From Prevotella sp. (lineage in GTDB: Bacteria; Bacteroidota; Bacteroidia; Bacteroidales; Bacteroidaceae), in assembly GCA_016285075.1 (NCBI GenBank), contig JAEEQB010000018.1:1-64000 (forward strand): 64,000 bases of DNA, read 5' to 3'. Below the pieces are notes generated by a model. It made no database searches. It saw only the letters and a list, made by a program, of their open reading frames with translations, and had not been told where the DNA came from. How positions within the stretch are numbered: the first letter of the stretch is position 1; each line of letters opens with the position of its first letter. This document shows positions 1 to 8,266 of the stretch, piece by piece. A program made the position numbers and the translations under genes.

Positions 1-19
1 GGATCAAACTCTTCATTGT
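1..19 (-). rRNA. rrs: 16S rRNA, extreme 5' end (partial)
   Basis: Read on the minus strand, the first bases of the window give TGAAGAGTTTGATCC, the universal start of bacterial 16S rRNA (the 27F primer site). Only the first ~19 bases are inside the window; the rest of the gene and presumably 23S and 5S lie beyond the left edge. The exact mature 5' end is set by analogy with E. coli and may be off by a few bases. Confidence 0.9.
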
Positions 20-261
20 ATAATCTTGTATCTTTGACGACCACCATGCATTACACACGGCGGCACGTACATTCTGTCCCAGAACGACTATCCTATATCG
101 AGTCACAAGCACCTTCTTCATCATCCCTGCAAGACTAATGCAATGCAAGGACTATTGACGGTTCGTTTCTCTATACCCAAGTACTTTTCAAGTACTCGCT
201 TCTTGTACTACTTCTCTGTCTATGTAATCCTTTCAAAGAACTCTTTCTTGTTTTGCGGGTG
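20..261 (-). other. rRNA operon leader with boxA-like element
   Basis: This is the transcribed spacer between the rrn promoter and 16S rRNA on the minus strand. About 20 bases into the transcript it contains AGTTCTTTGA (233-242), which resembles the boxA antitermination element of rRNA leaders. Further down, around 178-198, there is a self-complementary stretch (AGTACTT...AAGTACT). No coding sequence is visible. The boxA call rests on motif resemblance. Confidence 0.6.
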
Positions 262-292
262 CAAAGGTACTACTTTTTCTTGAACCACCAAA
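262..292 (-). promoter_or_regulatory. rrn operon promoter
   Basis: The minus strand has TACCTTTG (262-269), matching the Bacteroidetes -7 box TAnnTTTG. A TTTG (289-292) lies 19 bases upstream as the -33 element. It points at the 16S gene. Both boxes and the spacing fit the primary sigma factor consensus described for Bacteroides. Confidence 0.8.
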
Positions 293-394
293 ACTTTTCA
301 AGGAAAAAATTCATTATTTTGATAATAAATTACCATCTCTTGATACATGTCAATTCGACAATTGCCTATACATTATTATAATATATATAAAGGA

Positions 395-2341
395 CTAAAA
401 AGTCAATATTAGTGATTGACGCGGCTTCAGCTGCAGATCCTGCGAAAGATCGAAGTAACGCCCTGTCAAGACGTCCTTTGCTTGCTTTGTCTGCCCAATC
501 ACTTCCTCATAGCGGTCAACTGGCATGGCAACCGCCTTGGAAGTTCCGTTGAGGATGGTAAGGGCGGTCTTTCCTTGATACTGACGGGCAATCACATAGA
601 TACCATTAAAAGGAATAAACTGTATCTGTGTACCGTTGGTAATAACCTTATTGCCCTGCCTCCAATGTAGCAGACGGCTGAGCCAGACGAACATACTCTG
701 TTCTGACTTGCTGCGTCCTTCTTTGGTAAAGCAGTTATGTGTATCTCCAGGGAATCCGCCAGGGAAATCCTTACGTACATTACCATCTGTCACCTCCTTT
801 GTACCGTTCATCAGCACTTCCGTGCCATAATAAAGCTGGGGAATACGGTTAACAGTGAGCAACAAAGCCAGTGCCTGCTTGAGTGCTAAGGTATCACGTC
901 CATTACCAAGGAAACGATCGGTGTCGTGGTTCTCGATGAAAGCCATCACACTGCTGGGATTGGGATAGAGATAGTCATAGACGAAAGAATTGTAGAGCCT
1001 ATTCAATCCGTTCCACCACCCATCGGTCTCTTCGTTTTTAGCCTGATTAATCTTGTCGAAGAACGAGAAGTCCATCACGGTTTTAAGATAGGAGTTCGAA
1101 ACCTTCAACTTTGGATCAGAACCGTCAGCACTCAAGGCAAATCCTTTCTGCCAGGCAGCAGTATAAGCCGGTTCAGTGACCCATGTCTCGCCAACGGTAT
1201 TGAAATTGGGATATTCTGCGTCAAGTTCTTTCATCCATTGAGCCATGGCGTCGGCATATGCATAAGGATAAGTGTCCATACGAATACCATCAATACCGAC
1301 ATTCTCAATCCACCAGAACGAATTCTGGATAAGATACCGCATCAGATGGGGATTCCGCTGATTAAGATCCGGCATTGTCGGTACGAACCATCCTTCTGTT
1401 GTTTCCCTCAGATCGGTTTTCGACGCATAGGGATCAAGTACGGGCGTAAGTTTATAGCTGGTCTGCTGGAAATGAGTACCTTCAGGATTGCTACTTCCTT
1501 TCGACTCTTCAAGCCAGTTCGGCAGATTCAGCCAGTCTTTTGTAGGCATGTCACTCGTCCAAGGGTGTTCAAAGCCGCTATGGTTGAATATCATATCCAT
1601 CACCACCTTCAGCCCTTTCGCATGAGCCTCATCCACCAAACGGCGGTAGTCTTCGTTTGTCCCGAAGCGTGGATCAACACGATAATAGTTAGTTGTAGCA
1701 TACCCATGATAAGTAGAGTATCCGTTTTCATTGTCGGGCGAATCGTTCTCCAAGACCGGCGTCAGCCAAAGTGCGGTTACGCCAAGGTCAACAAAATAGT
1801 CCAGGTGTTCGCGTATACCGTTCAAATCGCCACCATGCCGTAGTGAGGGCTGGCTGCGGTCTTCCTTGTAAGAACGCATCCCCTTAACCTGTGGATTGTG
1901 GTTGACTCCCTGGGCAAAGCGGTCAGGCATGAGCATATACAGCACATCGGCATTGGTAAAGCCGCGACGTTCTGCTCCGCTCTTCTCACGGGCTTTCAAC
2001 CGATAGTCCACTTTCTTCTTATCGATCTTCAGCGTCATTGTGCCGGGCTTTGCGTCCTTCAGATTCATGTAAACAAGCAGATAGTTTGGAGAGTCAAGTC
2101 TGACGAGACTGTCGATTACTACACCGGGATAATCGGTGGTTACTTTGACAGCATCACGGATACCACGCCCGTAAATCATCAGCTGGACGGTAGGATTCTT
2201 CATTCCCACATACCAGTCGGTGGGTTCAATTCGGATAGCCGAGCTTTGCCCGCTCCGTTGCGTGTTGTTCACTTTTTTCTTTGCTGCCATGGTTGTAAGA
2301 CTGATTGCCACAAGGGCGGTAATAATAATTATTCTTCGCAT
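395..2341 (-). CDS. GH13 alpha-amylase family enzyme, neopullulanase/cyclomaltodextrinase type (SusA-like)
   Basis: 648 aa secreted alpha-glucan hydrolase. A signal peptide covers residues 1-20. A beta-sandwich N-domain at about 37-110 resembles the cyclomaltodextrinase N-terminal module. The GH13 barrel carries the four classic regions: DMIFNH (Asn253-His254), GIRMDTYPY with nucleophile Asp356, GETW with acid/base Glu385, and NHD with Asp473. A short C-terminal beta domain ends in QSLILTF. Expected role is periplasmic breakdown of maltooligosaccharides, pullulan or cyclodextrins, as for SusA of Bacteroides. No susB, susC or susD homologue lies beside it, so here it is a stand-alone gene with its own promoter. 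Family assignment is firm; substrate preference is inference. Confidence 0.93.
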   Translation of the reverse strand: MRRIIIITALVAISLTTMAAKKKVNNTQRSGQSSAIRIEPTDWYVGMKNPTVQLMIYGRGIRDAVKVTTDYPGVVIDSLVRLDSPNYLLVYMNLKDAKPGTMTLKIDKKKVDYRLKAREKSGAERRGFTNADVLYMLMPDRFAQGVNHNPQVKGMRSYKEDRSQPSLRHGGDLNGIREHLDYFVDLGVTALWLTPVLENDSPDNENGYSTYHGYATTNYYRVDPRFGTNEDYRRLVDEAHAKGLKVVMDMIFNHSGFEHPWTSDMPTKDWLNLPNWLEESKGSSNPEGTHFQQTSYKLTPVLDPYASKTDLRETTEGWFVPTMPDLNQRNPHLMRYLIQNSFWWIENVGIDGIRMDTYPYAYADAMAQWMKELDAEYPNFNTVGETWVTEPAYTAAWQKGFALSADGSDPKLKVSNSYLKTVMDFSFFDKINQAKNEETDGWWNGLNRLYNSFVYDYLYPNPSSVMAFIENHDTDRFLGNGRDTLALKQALALLLTVNRIPQLYYGTEVLMNGTKEVTDGNVRKDFPGGFPGDTHNCFTKEGRSKSEQSMFVWLSRLLHWRQGNKVITNGTQIQFIPFNGIYVIARQYQGKTALTILNGTSKAVAMPVDRYEEVIGQTKQAKDVLTGRYFDLSQDLQLKPRQSLILTF

Positions 2342-2373
2342 ATTGCATTAGGATTATTTAATTACTGATGGTG

Positions 2374-2403
2374 CAAAGATAATATTAATTTGGGAGAATC
2401 AAA
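2374..2403 (-). promoter_or_regulatory. promoter of the GH13 gene
   Basis: Minus-strand TATCTTTG at 2374-2381 with TTTG at 2400-2403, spacing 18. It lies 32 bases upstream of the GH13 start codon. Confidence 0.7.
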
Positions 2404-2419
2404 AAAAATTACCAAATTA

Positions 2420-2451
2420 TTTGGCTGTTTCATAAAAAAGTTTTACCTTTG
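2420..2451 (+). promoter_or_regulatory. orphan plus-strand promoter
   Basis: TTTG (2420-2423), 20 bases, then TACCTTTG (2444-2451): both boxes and the spacing match the consensus. It faces right, into the 3' end of the oppositely oriented helicase gene, with no plus-strand reading frame behind it. It is divergent from the GH13 promoter 17 bases away. It could drive a small RNA or be the leftover of a lost gene. Confidence 0.55.
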
Positions 2452-2492
2452 CAAAGTCAAAAAGTAAAATCTAATTACTATCATAAAAGCAC

Positions 2493-2527
2493 ACGAGGAT
2501 GTTCCCTGAGATAGAGAGCATCCTCGC
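2493..2527. terminator. hairpin downstream of the helicase gene
   Basis: CGAGGATG and CATCCTCG form an 8-bp perfect stem around a ~16-base loop. On the minus strand it lies just after the helicase stop and is followed by a short T-rich stretch (GCTTTTAT), so it may end that transcript. In the plus direction it would sit in the RNA from the orphan promoter at 2420-2451. Confidence 0.45.
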
Positions 2528-2549
2528 AAACATTTTAGTCCCTTACCGT

Positions 2550-4403
2550 TTATTTCTTCTTCCGAGGCTTTCTCATAGCCCATCCTTCCTCAGAGAAGTC
2601 GGGTTTATCGCCACGTAACGTCCTATTGTTGGAGCTGTTCATCAGCTCGCGCCAGTCATTACGCTTACGAGGCCGTTCCCAGGCCTGATCCTGTCGTAAA
2701 GAATCCTTACGTCCCTTATGGTTTTCTGGAGCCTGGTGCCTCTTCGTGGATTGTTCCTGCCCACGGCCTTCCTCAGCATCATTACAACGCACCTGCCGTC
2801 CCTTGAACCTTATACCTGTCAACTGGGTCATTACCTTCCTCGCGTCTTTTTCAGGTACTTCGAAATAGGAGATGGTATCCAACAGATCGATGTGCCCCAC
2901 TTCCTGCCTTCCTCCTACGAAACGGTTCAAGGTCTGCATCAGCTCACCAGGATAGAAGCCATCGCGCTTGCCCAGATTGATGAACAGTCGTTTATATCCA
3001 GCCTGCGGTTTGTTCTGCCTCTTCTGTCGGTCGGTCTGCTGTCTGTCCGTTTTTTTCTCTCCTTTCTTATTGATGACGGGTTTCTCTATCTCGGGAGCAT
3101 CGGCATAATAGGAAAGGAAGCGTCCGAACTCGCGGCTGACAATCTTCTTAATGACATCATCCTTATCCATAAACTCGAAATAACGACTGATGTCCTGCAT
3201 GAACGGTGCTATCTCATCATCGTTGACGTCGGTCTTCACAATCTGATCCATCACCTTGTAGAGTTGCTTCTTGCATATCTCCTCGGCATTGGGGATATCG
3301 GCCTCCACAAACTCCTTGCCAATCACCTTCTCAATGTTACGGATCTTATGTTTTTCCTTCAAATGCACAATACTGATGCTGGTGCCCTTCTTGCCAGCGC
3401 GCCCCGTACGTCCTGAACGGTGGGTATAGTTCTCGATGTCATCGGGCAGTCCGTAGTTGATGACATGTGTCAGATCATCCACATCCAGTCCCCGTGCAGC
3501 CACATCGGTAGCCACCAAGAGCTGAGTCAGGTGCTGGCGGAACTTCTGCATGGTCAAGTCGCGCTGCTGCTGTGAGAGGTCACCATGCAGCGACTCGGCA
3601 TTATATCCATCCTTGATCAGTTTATCGGCCACCTCCTGCGTCTCAATCTTCGTACGGCAGAAGATAATGGCGAAAATCTTCGGATAGTAGTCCACAATAC
3701 GCTTCAGCGCCAAGTACTTGTCCTTCGCGTGTACCATATAATAAACATGGTTCACGTTCTCGGCACCTTCGTTACGGCTGCCCACTACTATTTCCTTGTA
3801 GCCATGCAAATAGTTCTTGGCCACCTTTTCCACCTCGCGGCTCATCGTGGCAGAAAACATCAGTGTATGGTGTTCCTCAGGCAATACACCGAAGATGGCA
3901 TCGATGCTTTCTGAGAATCCCATGTTCAGCATCTCATCGGCCTCATCCAACACAATATTATGGACACCGTCGAGTTTGGCAATGCCTCGGTTGATCATGT
4001 CGAGCAGACGTCCAGGCGTGGCCACGATAATCTGTGCACCCTTTTTCAGCGCACGCATCTGCGGCTCTATGGCAGCACCACCATAGACCGCCTCCACATG
4101 AATACCGTCCATGTATTTCGCAAAGTCACGGATGTCGTCAGTTATCTGCAGGCAGAGCTCACGAGTCGGCGACAGCACCAAGGCCTGCGTGTCACGCATT
4201 GATGTGTCAATGCGCTGCAACAACGGAATGCCGAATGCAGCAGTCTTGCCCGTACCTGTCTGTGCCAAGGCTATCACATCGTCCTGGCTGCCCAACAAAT
4301 AGGGTATTACTTCCTCCTGTACAGGCATGGGCTGCACAAATCCCAGTTCCTCAATAGCGCATCGTATCTGCTCGCTGACGCCTAACTCTTCGAATGTCTT
4401 CAT
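2550..4403 (-). CDS. DEAD-box ATP-dependent RNA helicase (DeaD/CsdA-DbpA type)
   Basis: 617 aa from the ATG at 4403. The reading frame is open a further 17 codons upstream, but those codons overlap the promoter, so the MKTFEEL start is preferred. The helicase motifs are all present: Q motif, AQTGTGKT, PTREL, DEAD, SAT, RGLDV and HRSGRTGR. After the RecA domains come a linker rich in Lys/Gln and an RRM-like DbpA-type RNA-binding domain (YKRLFINLGKRDGFYPGEL). A basic tail ends in RKPRKKK. The role is unwinding structured RNA in ribosome assembly or mRNA turnover, often cold-induced. Single-gene unit with its own promoter. Which E. coli helicase it matches functionally cannot be told from sequence. 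Confidence 0.93.
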   Translation of the reverse strand: MKTFEELGVSEQIRCAIEELGFVQPMPVQEEVIPYLLGSQDDVIALAQTGTGKTAAFGIPLLQRIDTSMRDTQALVLSPTRELCLQITDDIRDFAKYMDGIHVEAVYGGAAIEPQMRALKKGAQIIVATPGRLLDMINRGIAKLDGVHNIVLDEADEMLNMGFSESIDAIFGVLPEEHHTLMFSATMSREVEKVAKNYLHGYKEIVVGSRNEGAENVNHVYYMVHAKDKYLALKRIVDYYPKIFAIIFCRTKIETQEVADKLIKDGYNAESLHGDLSQQQRDLTMQKFRQHLTQLLVATDVAARGLDVDDLTHVINYGLPDDIENYTHRSGRTGRAGKKGTSISIVHLKEKHKIRNIEKVIGKEFVEADIPNAEEICKKQLYKVMDQIVKTDVNDDEIAPFMQDISRYFEFMDKDDVIKKIVSREFGRFLSYYADAPEIEKPVINKKGEKKTDRQQTDRQKRQNKPQAGYKRLFINLGKRDGFYPGELMQTLNRFVGGRQEVGHIDLLDTISYFEVPEKDARKVMTQLTGIRFKGRQVRCNDAEEGRGQEQSTKRHQAPENHKGRKDSLRQDQAWERPRKRNDWRELMNSSNNRTLRGDKPDFSEEGWAMRKPRKKK

Positions 4404-4424
4404 CTTCTTACAGCAATTTGCTTG

Positions 4425-4455
4425 CAAAGTTACGAAAAAACGAGAGAAATACAAA
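4425..4455 (-). promoter_or_regulatory. promoter of the helicase gene
   Basis: Minus-strand TAACTTTG at 4425-4432 with TTTG at 4452-4455, spacing 19; 21 bases upstream of the ATG at 4403. Confidence 0.75.
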
Positions 4456-4704
4456 ATGAAAACTCGCTTTTCTTTTCATTTCCTAGTGTATAGTTTGTTC
4501 TGCATAGCAAAAGTGACGTAAAAAGCTTGTACAAGCGAAGCAATTGGGGGAAATCGTTGCAGCAAAGCGTATTATTTTAGCCCAAGTGAACACAAGTCGG
4601 CCTATGATTACCGATGTTCTTTGCAAGGAAATAGCTTTTTCGTTGCAAATTTGTCGCATTTTTCTTCTTTTTTCATAGTGCTTACGTACATTTCCCCATT
4701 TCTT

Positions 4705-4736
4705 TTTGCATCTTTCAACTAATTTGCGTATCTTTG
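4705..4736 (+). promoter_or_regulatory. promoter of the lipoprotein/C13 protease operon
   Basis: TTTG at 4705-4708 and TATCTTTG at 4729-4736, spacing 20. The -7 box ends 15 bases before the ATG at 4752, so the 5' untranslated region is very short. The reading frame stays open back to a TTG inside this box, which argues against that upstream start. Confidence 0.75.
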
Positions 4737-4751
4737 CCAAAAGAAATAAGA

Positions 4752-5867
4752 ATGATGAAAGTATTACACCGCCTGTTGCTGGCCACCATGGTGCTGAGTC
4801 TCGCCATGAACTTCGCCTCGTGTAGTGGCGATGATGACAGCCGTGTGGAGCATGGCAAGAAAAAGTTTGTCATGCCCGACAGTACTTTTTGTGAGGTGAC
4901 AGTGGCCTTTGCCCCAGGACAGCTGGGCGACAAGGGCTACGCTGACAACGTGATGGAGGGAATCAACAAACTGTCTTACTATGACAACGACAACGATAGC
5001 GTTGGCCTGGATGTCCATTTCATTTCGCCCACAAGCTTAAGAAGCTTGTCAAACAGCATCCGCGATTGGGCTCTTAATTCCAGCATCCCATACGCTGATG
5101 GCAACTACAGACGCCGTCTGTTGGTGCTCACTGAGCCGTTCATGTTTCCGATGGTTAGTCCCTTAACCGTCCTTAATGAAACCGACGAGGTACTACTGCT
5201 GAAGGCCAACGAAGACGATGTGATAACAGTAGCCGAGGAGAACGAAATGGGCAATCGGGTATATGGTTTGAATATCTCTGCCGCCCGCAGCATCCGTCGT
5301 TTCTGCCGGTTTATGGAGGAAGAAATCGTCAGGAAGAAGGAACGCTTCAACCGTGATGTCCTCAATAAGCCGCTGAACTACCAGCGTCTTTACGACAGCG
5401 AGTTGATAGTCTATCGTGACAGCGTCTACGAGACGCTGGTTGAGGAGTTGGGCGAATCGAACGTTAGCGTTTCAGACATCAGCAGTGAGATGGCCGAAGG
5501 GCTTTACAAGAAAGACTTTGGGAACACCGTCGCGGAGTATGCCTATATGATGGCGGGATTAGCACGGACCATTTACAACAGGATGAACATAGGCTTTTAC
5601 GTCATCGACCTGGGCTCTGGCAATAGTGGATGGGATTACTGGCTCATGGGGATCTCCCAGGATGAGGACATCTACCAGACACTGTTTATCGACAGCAGCG
5701 AGTCACCACTCTTCCACCGTTACTACATCAAACGTGAATTCGGCGATGCACTTGTCGAATGGTGCGTCAATTGGGCTAAGCAGGAAAAAGGTACCATGCC
5801 TCGCTTCACGCTCAAATATGGTGATGCGTATTGTATAGATAATCTTCCCGTAGCGGAGGAATATTAG
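4752..5867 (+). CDS. lipoprotein resembling BMP-type (type 1) periplasmic binding protein
   Basis: 371 aa. A lipoprotein signal ends in LAMNFASC followed by an acidic GDDDS, the kind of +2 context linked to outer-membrane or surface export in Bacteroidetes. The first mature strand reads VTVAFAPGQLGDKGYADNVMEGI, similar in layout to the BMP/PnrA nucleoside-binding family, where a (D)DKSF-type motif opens the ligand domain. The middle carries charged helices (about 195-255) and the C-terminus has DLGSGNSGWDYW. No ABC permease or ATPase lies nearby, so a sensor or scavenging role is as likely as transport. The next gene, 24 bases downstream, encodes a second binding-protein fold. Assignment is tentative: no motif is diagnostic. 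Confidence 0.55.
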   Translation: MMKVLHRLLLATMVLSLAMNFASCSGDDDSRVEHGKKKFVMPDSTFCEVTVAFAPGQLGDKGYADNVMEGINKLSYYDNDNDSVGLDVHFISPTSLRSLSNSIRDWALNSSIPYADGNYRRRLLVLTEPFMFPMVSPLTVLNETDEVLLLKANEDDVITVAEENEMGNRVYGLNISAARSIRRFCRFMEEEIVRKKERFNRDVLNKPLNYQRLYDSELIVYRDSVYETLVEELGESNVSVSDISSEMAEGLYKKDFGNTVAEYAYMMAGLARTIYNRMNIGFYVIDLGSGNSGWDYWLMGISQDEDIYQTLFIDSSESPLFHRYYIKREFGDALVEWCVNWAKQEKGTMPRFTLKYGDAYCIDNLPVAEEY

Positions 5868-5891
5868 CTGGATGTTTAAGTGGAAGTCAAA

Positions 5892-8228
5892 ATGGAAATG
5901 AGAAAGGAAGTTCTTTACAAGCTAAGCAAGCAAGCACGAGTGATGTTTCTGCTGGTCGCTATGCTTTTGGTAGGCTGCAAAAGTGACGACAACGAAAACG
6001 AACCAGTCATTGACACATCCGGCGTAGAGATTGTCACGGTGAATGTCGATGTGGTGCTGCCCAAACTCATACAGGAGCAGTGGCAGTACGCCACCGAATG
6101 GGCTTTGGAGAACATCGAAATAGGCCAGCAGAAGTTGTCGCGACGAGTGAAGCTGAACCTGCGCTACCACGACGAGGACACTGCTGACCTCCAAGATCTG
6201 GCTTTTAAGCTGACGCACCCCCAAGCTGGCGAGGACACCTGTCATGCCATCATCGGCCCCTACCACTCTGACAACGCCCAGACATTCCTCAACTATGCAG
6301 CCCAAACACGGCTGCCGGTAGTCATGCCCACCTGCACCAGTGCCGAGTTACAGCGTATAAATGCCCGCAACCCCTACGCATGGTTCCTCACCGAGAGCGA
6401 CATCACTCAGTGTGAGATTATGATGTCTATCGCCCAAGCTTCTTCGGCCTCCGACGTTACCCTTGTCTATAGCGACGACACCTATGGACGCTCATTCCGC
6501 GACTGGTTTGCCTACTATGCCGCCGAATTGGACTTACACATCGCCGGCGGCTTCACTAACTATCAAAAGGGTGATGACTTGAAGCACTTCTTCAACGAAA
6601 CGAAAGCCCAGGCCAATGGCAAGAACGTAAGAGTCCTTGTGGCACTGAGCGATGCCAGCGACTACCTTGACGTGTGCAACCAGATAATGGCGGCTTGCGA
6701 CCCCAAGGACGGTTTCAGCCTAAAGCCCATCTGTTCCAACACGTCTTGCGACCCGCAGGTGCTCTCCATCAAAGATTTTGACTCTTTCGACATTGGCATC
6801 ACCTCTACGGCGTGCATGAGTTTCGGTTTCTCACAGGCCTATGCCGGACTATTCGATATGACGCCCCTCAACGGCGAACCACAGATGTACGATGCCCTCA
6901 CCCTCATCGCTTTGGGTGCTGCTCACCAGCAGGCAAGCCCCGACAGTTGTTATGTCGGATACAAAAAGGTGGTCTATGATGAACCACCCTACGAACCCAG
7001 CCTTACTGACTTCATGCGTTCTATCACCGCCAGCGAAGAAGGGGTTCAGACCAAGTGGGATGCAGAAGGTTTGGCTCATGCCTTCAATGAACTGGCAGCA
7101 CGACGTCCCATCGACATCGTCGGTGCTTCCAGTCCTTTCGACTTCGACTACGAAACCTTCACCAAGGCGCTCAACACTACCTATATGGTCTGGAAACTTG
7201 CCCCCTTTAGCCAATCAGCCAAAGAGTCTCCTTACCAGCGTATTGAACCCATCATCAACCTTTCTACCGCGGATACCGACAACCAGGCGTCCTACTATAC
7301 CATCTGGCAGTTTGAGAAACGTATGCAGCAACAATTCGATAATTCTATTCAAAACGACTCGCTGCTGTCCGACGTCACCGACCACTGGGCTGTGGTCATC
7401 AGCCCCTCCACCACATGGGAGAACTACCGCCATCAGGCCGACGCTTTTTCCATGTACCAGCTGTTGCGCCAGTATGGCTACGATGACGACCACATCGTGC
7501 TCATCGTCGAGGACAACCTGGCATACTCGCAGGAAAACAAAGATTTGCGTGGACAGATTTTTGTGGAGCGTGGTGATCCCCTATCCTGGGGCTTCATCGG
7601 CAAGGACGTCCGCGAGAATGCCGTTGTCGATTACCACTTCAGCCAGCTCACACCTGATGATATCGCTGACATCATGCAGGGCAGGCAGTCAGAACGGCTG
7701 CCCCATGTCATCCATCCCGACTCCACCAGCAATGTCTTTTTCTTCTGGAGCGGTCACGGTGGTATGGACGGCGGTCCCTTATGGGGCAACGAGGACTCAA
7801 AAGTGTATTTCGGTAAAGATCGTATCCGTAGCATCGTGGAAGAAATGGCAGGAACGGCGGCAGCAAATTCTTCACTCTTCACTCTTCACTCTTCACTTAA
7901 AAAGTACCGCCGCATGATGTTTGCCCTCGAAACCTGCTACAGCGGACAGTGGGGCGAGGCACTGACGGGGTTGCCCGACTTGCTGGTGCTCACTGCCGCC
8001 AATGCCTATGAGACCTCCAAAGCCGACATCTTCGACCAACAGTTAGGGGTCTATCTCAGCAACGCCTTCTCCCGCACCTTCCGCTCAAAAGTCAGCAAAA
8101 CTTCGAACGTCACCCTATACGACCTCTACCGTGAACTCTTCAAGACCACCAACGGTTCGCACGTCACTATCTATAACAACGACAAGTACGGTTCTGTCTA
8201 TACCGAGACCATGGAGGAGTTCTTATAG
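5892..8228 (+). CDS. lipoprotein fusion: type 1 periplasmic binding domain + C13 (legumain-like) cysteine protease
   Basis: 778 aa from the ATG at 5892 (a GTG at 5880 is an alternative). A lipoprotein signal ends in LLVGC. The first ~400 residues look like a Leu/Ile/Val-type binding protein: IIGPYHSDNAQTFLNYA, LPVVMPTCTSAEL and TLVYSDDTYGRSFRDWF. The C-terminal ~270 residues match C13 proteases: NYRHQADAFSMYQLLRQYG, DDHIVLIVEDNLAYSQEN, catalytic His in FWSGHGG (codon 7755-7757), catalytic Cys in LETCYSG (codon 7935-7937), then LTAANAYETS and GSHVTIYN as in legumain and GPI8. Ligand-gated surface proteolysis is a reasonable inference, not shown. A (TTCACTC)4 tract at 7871-7898 lies between the catalytic His and Cys codons. 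Confidence 0.85.
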   Translation: MEMRKEVLYKLSKQARVMFLLVAMLLVGCKSDDNENEPVIDTSGVEIVTVNVDVVLPKLIQEQWQYATEWALENIEIGQQKLSRRVKLNLRYHDEDTADLQDLAFKLTHPQAGEDTCHAIIGPYHSDNAQTFLNYAAQTRLPVVMPTCTSAELQRINARNPYAWFLTESDITQCEIMMSIAQASSASDVTLVYSDDTYGRSFRDWFAYYAAELDLHIAGGFTNYQKGDDLKHFFNETKAQANGKNVRVLVALSDASDYLDVCNQIMAACDPKDGFSLKPICSNTSCDPQVLSIKDFDSFDIGITSTACMSFGFSQAYAGLFDMTPLNGEPQMYDALTLIALGAAHQQASPDSCYVGYKKVVYDEPPYEPSLTDFMRSITASEEGVQTKWDAEGLAHAFNELAARRPIDIVGASSPFDFDYETFTKALNTTYMVWKLAPFSQSAKESPYQRIEPIINLSTADTDNQASYYTIWQFEKRMQQQFDNSIQNDSLLSDVTDHWAVVISPSTTWENYRHQADAFSMYQLLRQYGYDDDHIVLIVEDNLAYSQENKDLRGQIFVERGDPLSWGFIGKDVRENAVVDYHFSQLTPDDIADIMQGRQSERLPHVIHPDSTSNVFFFWSGHGGMDGGPLWGNEDSKVYFGKDRIRSIVEEMAGTAAANSSLFTLHSSLKKYRRMMFALETCYSGQWGEALTGLPDLLVLTAANAYETSKADIFDQQLGVYLSNAFSRTFRSKVSKTSNVTLYDLYRELFKTTNGSHVTIYNNDKYGSVYTETMEEFL
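7871..7898 (+). repeat. heptanucleotide repeat (TTCACTC)x4 inside the C13 protease gene
   Basis: Three exact TTCACTC units and a fourth ending in T, encoding the low-complexity stretch SSLFTLHSSL. Since 7 is not a multiple of 3, gain or loss of one unit would shift the frame upstream of the catalytic cysteine. The repeat resembles the heptamer tracts found in spacers elsewhere in this window. Confidence 0.85.
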
Positions 8229-8266
8229 AACCGCCAGAGCTCTGACAAGAATGTTTCTGAAGTAAG

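Larger units (their letters stand above)
4404..4751. other. divergent intergenic region, helicase / binding-protein lipoprotein
   Basis: This ~350-base spacer between divergently transcribed genes holds the two promoters listed separately (4425-4455 minus, 4705-4736 plus). The ~250 bases between them show no convincing gene, repeat or stable hairpin. Small reading frames on both strands have no start context or family signature. Confidence 0.6.

Noticed and set aside
29..36. TATCTTTG as a plus-strand promoter
   Set aside because: It lies in the rRNA leader, with no -33 element at the right distance and no plus-strand gene downstream.
926..1843. 305-codon open frame antisense to the GH13 gene
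   Set aside because: It lies fully inside a clear GH13 gene on the other strand and its translation has no family features.
6892..7917. 341-codon frame overlapping the C13 protease gene in another phase
   Set aside because: Ser/Pro/Thr/Arg-rich shadow translation of a well-supported gene. It is of interest only in showing that the frame after a heptamer slip would soon end.
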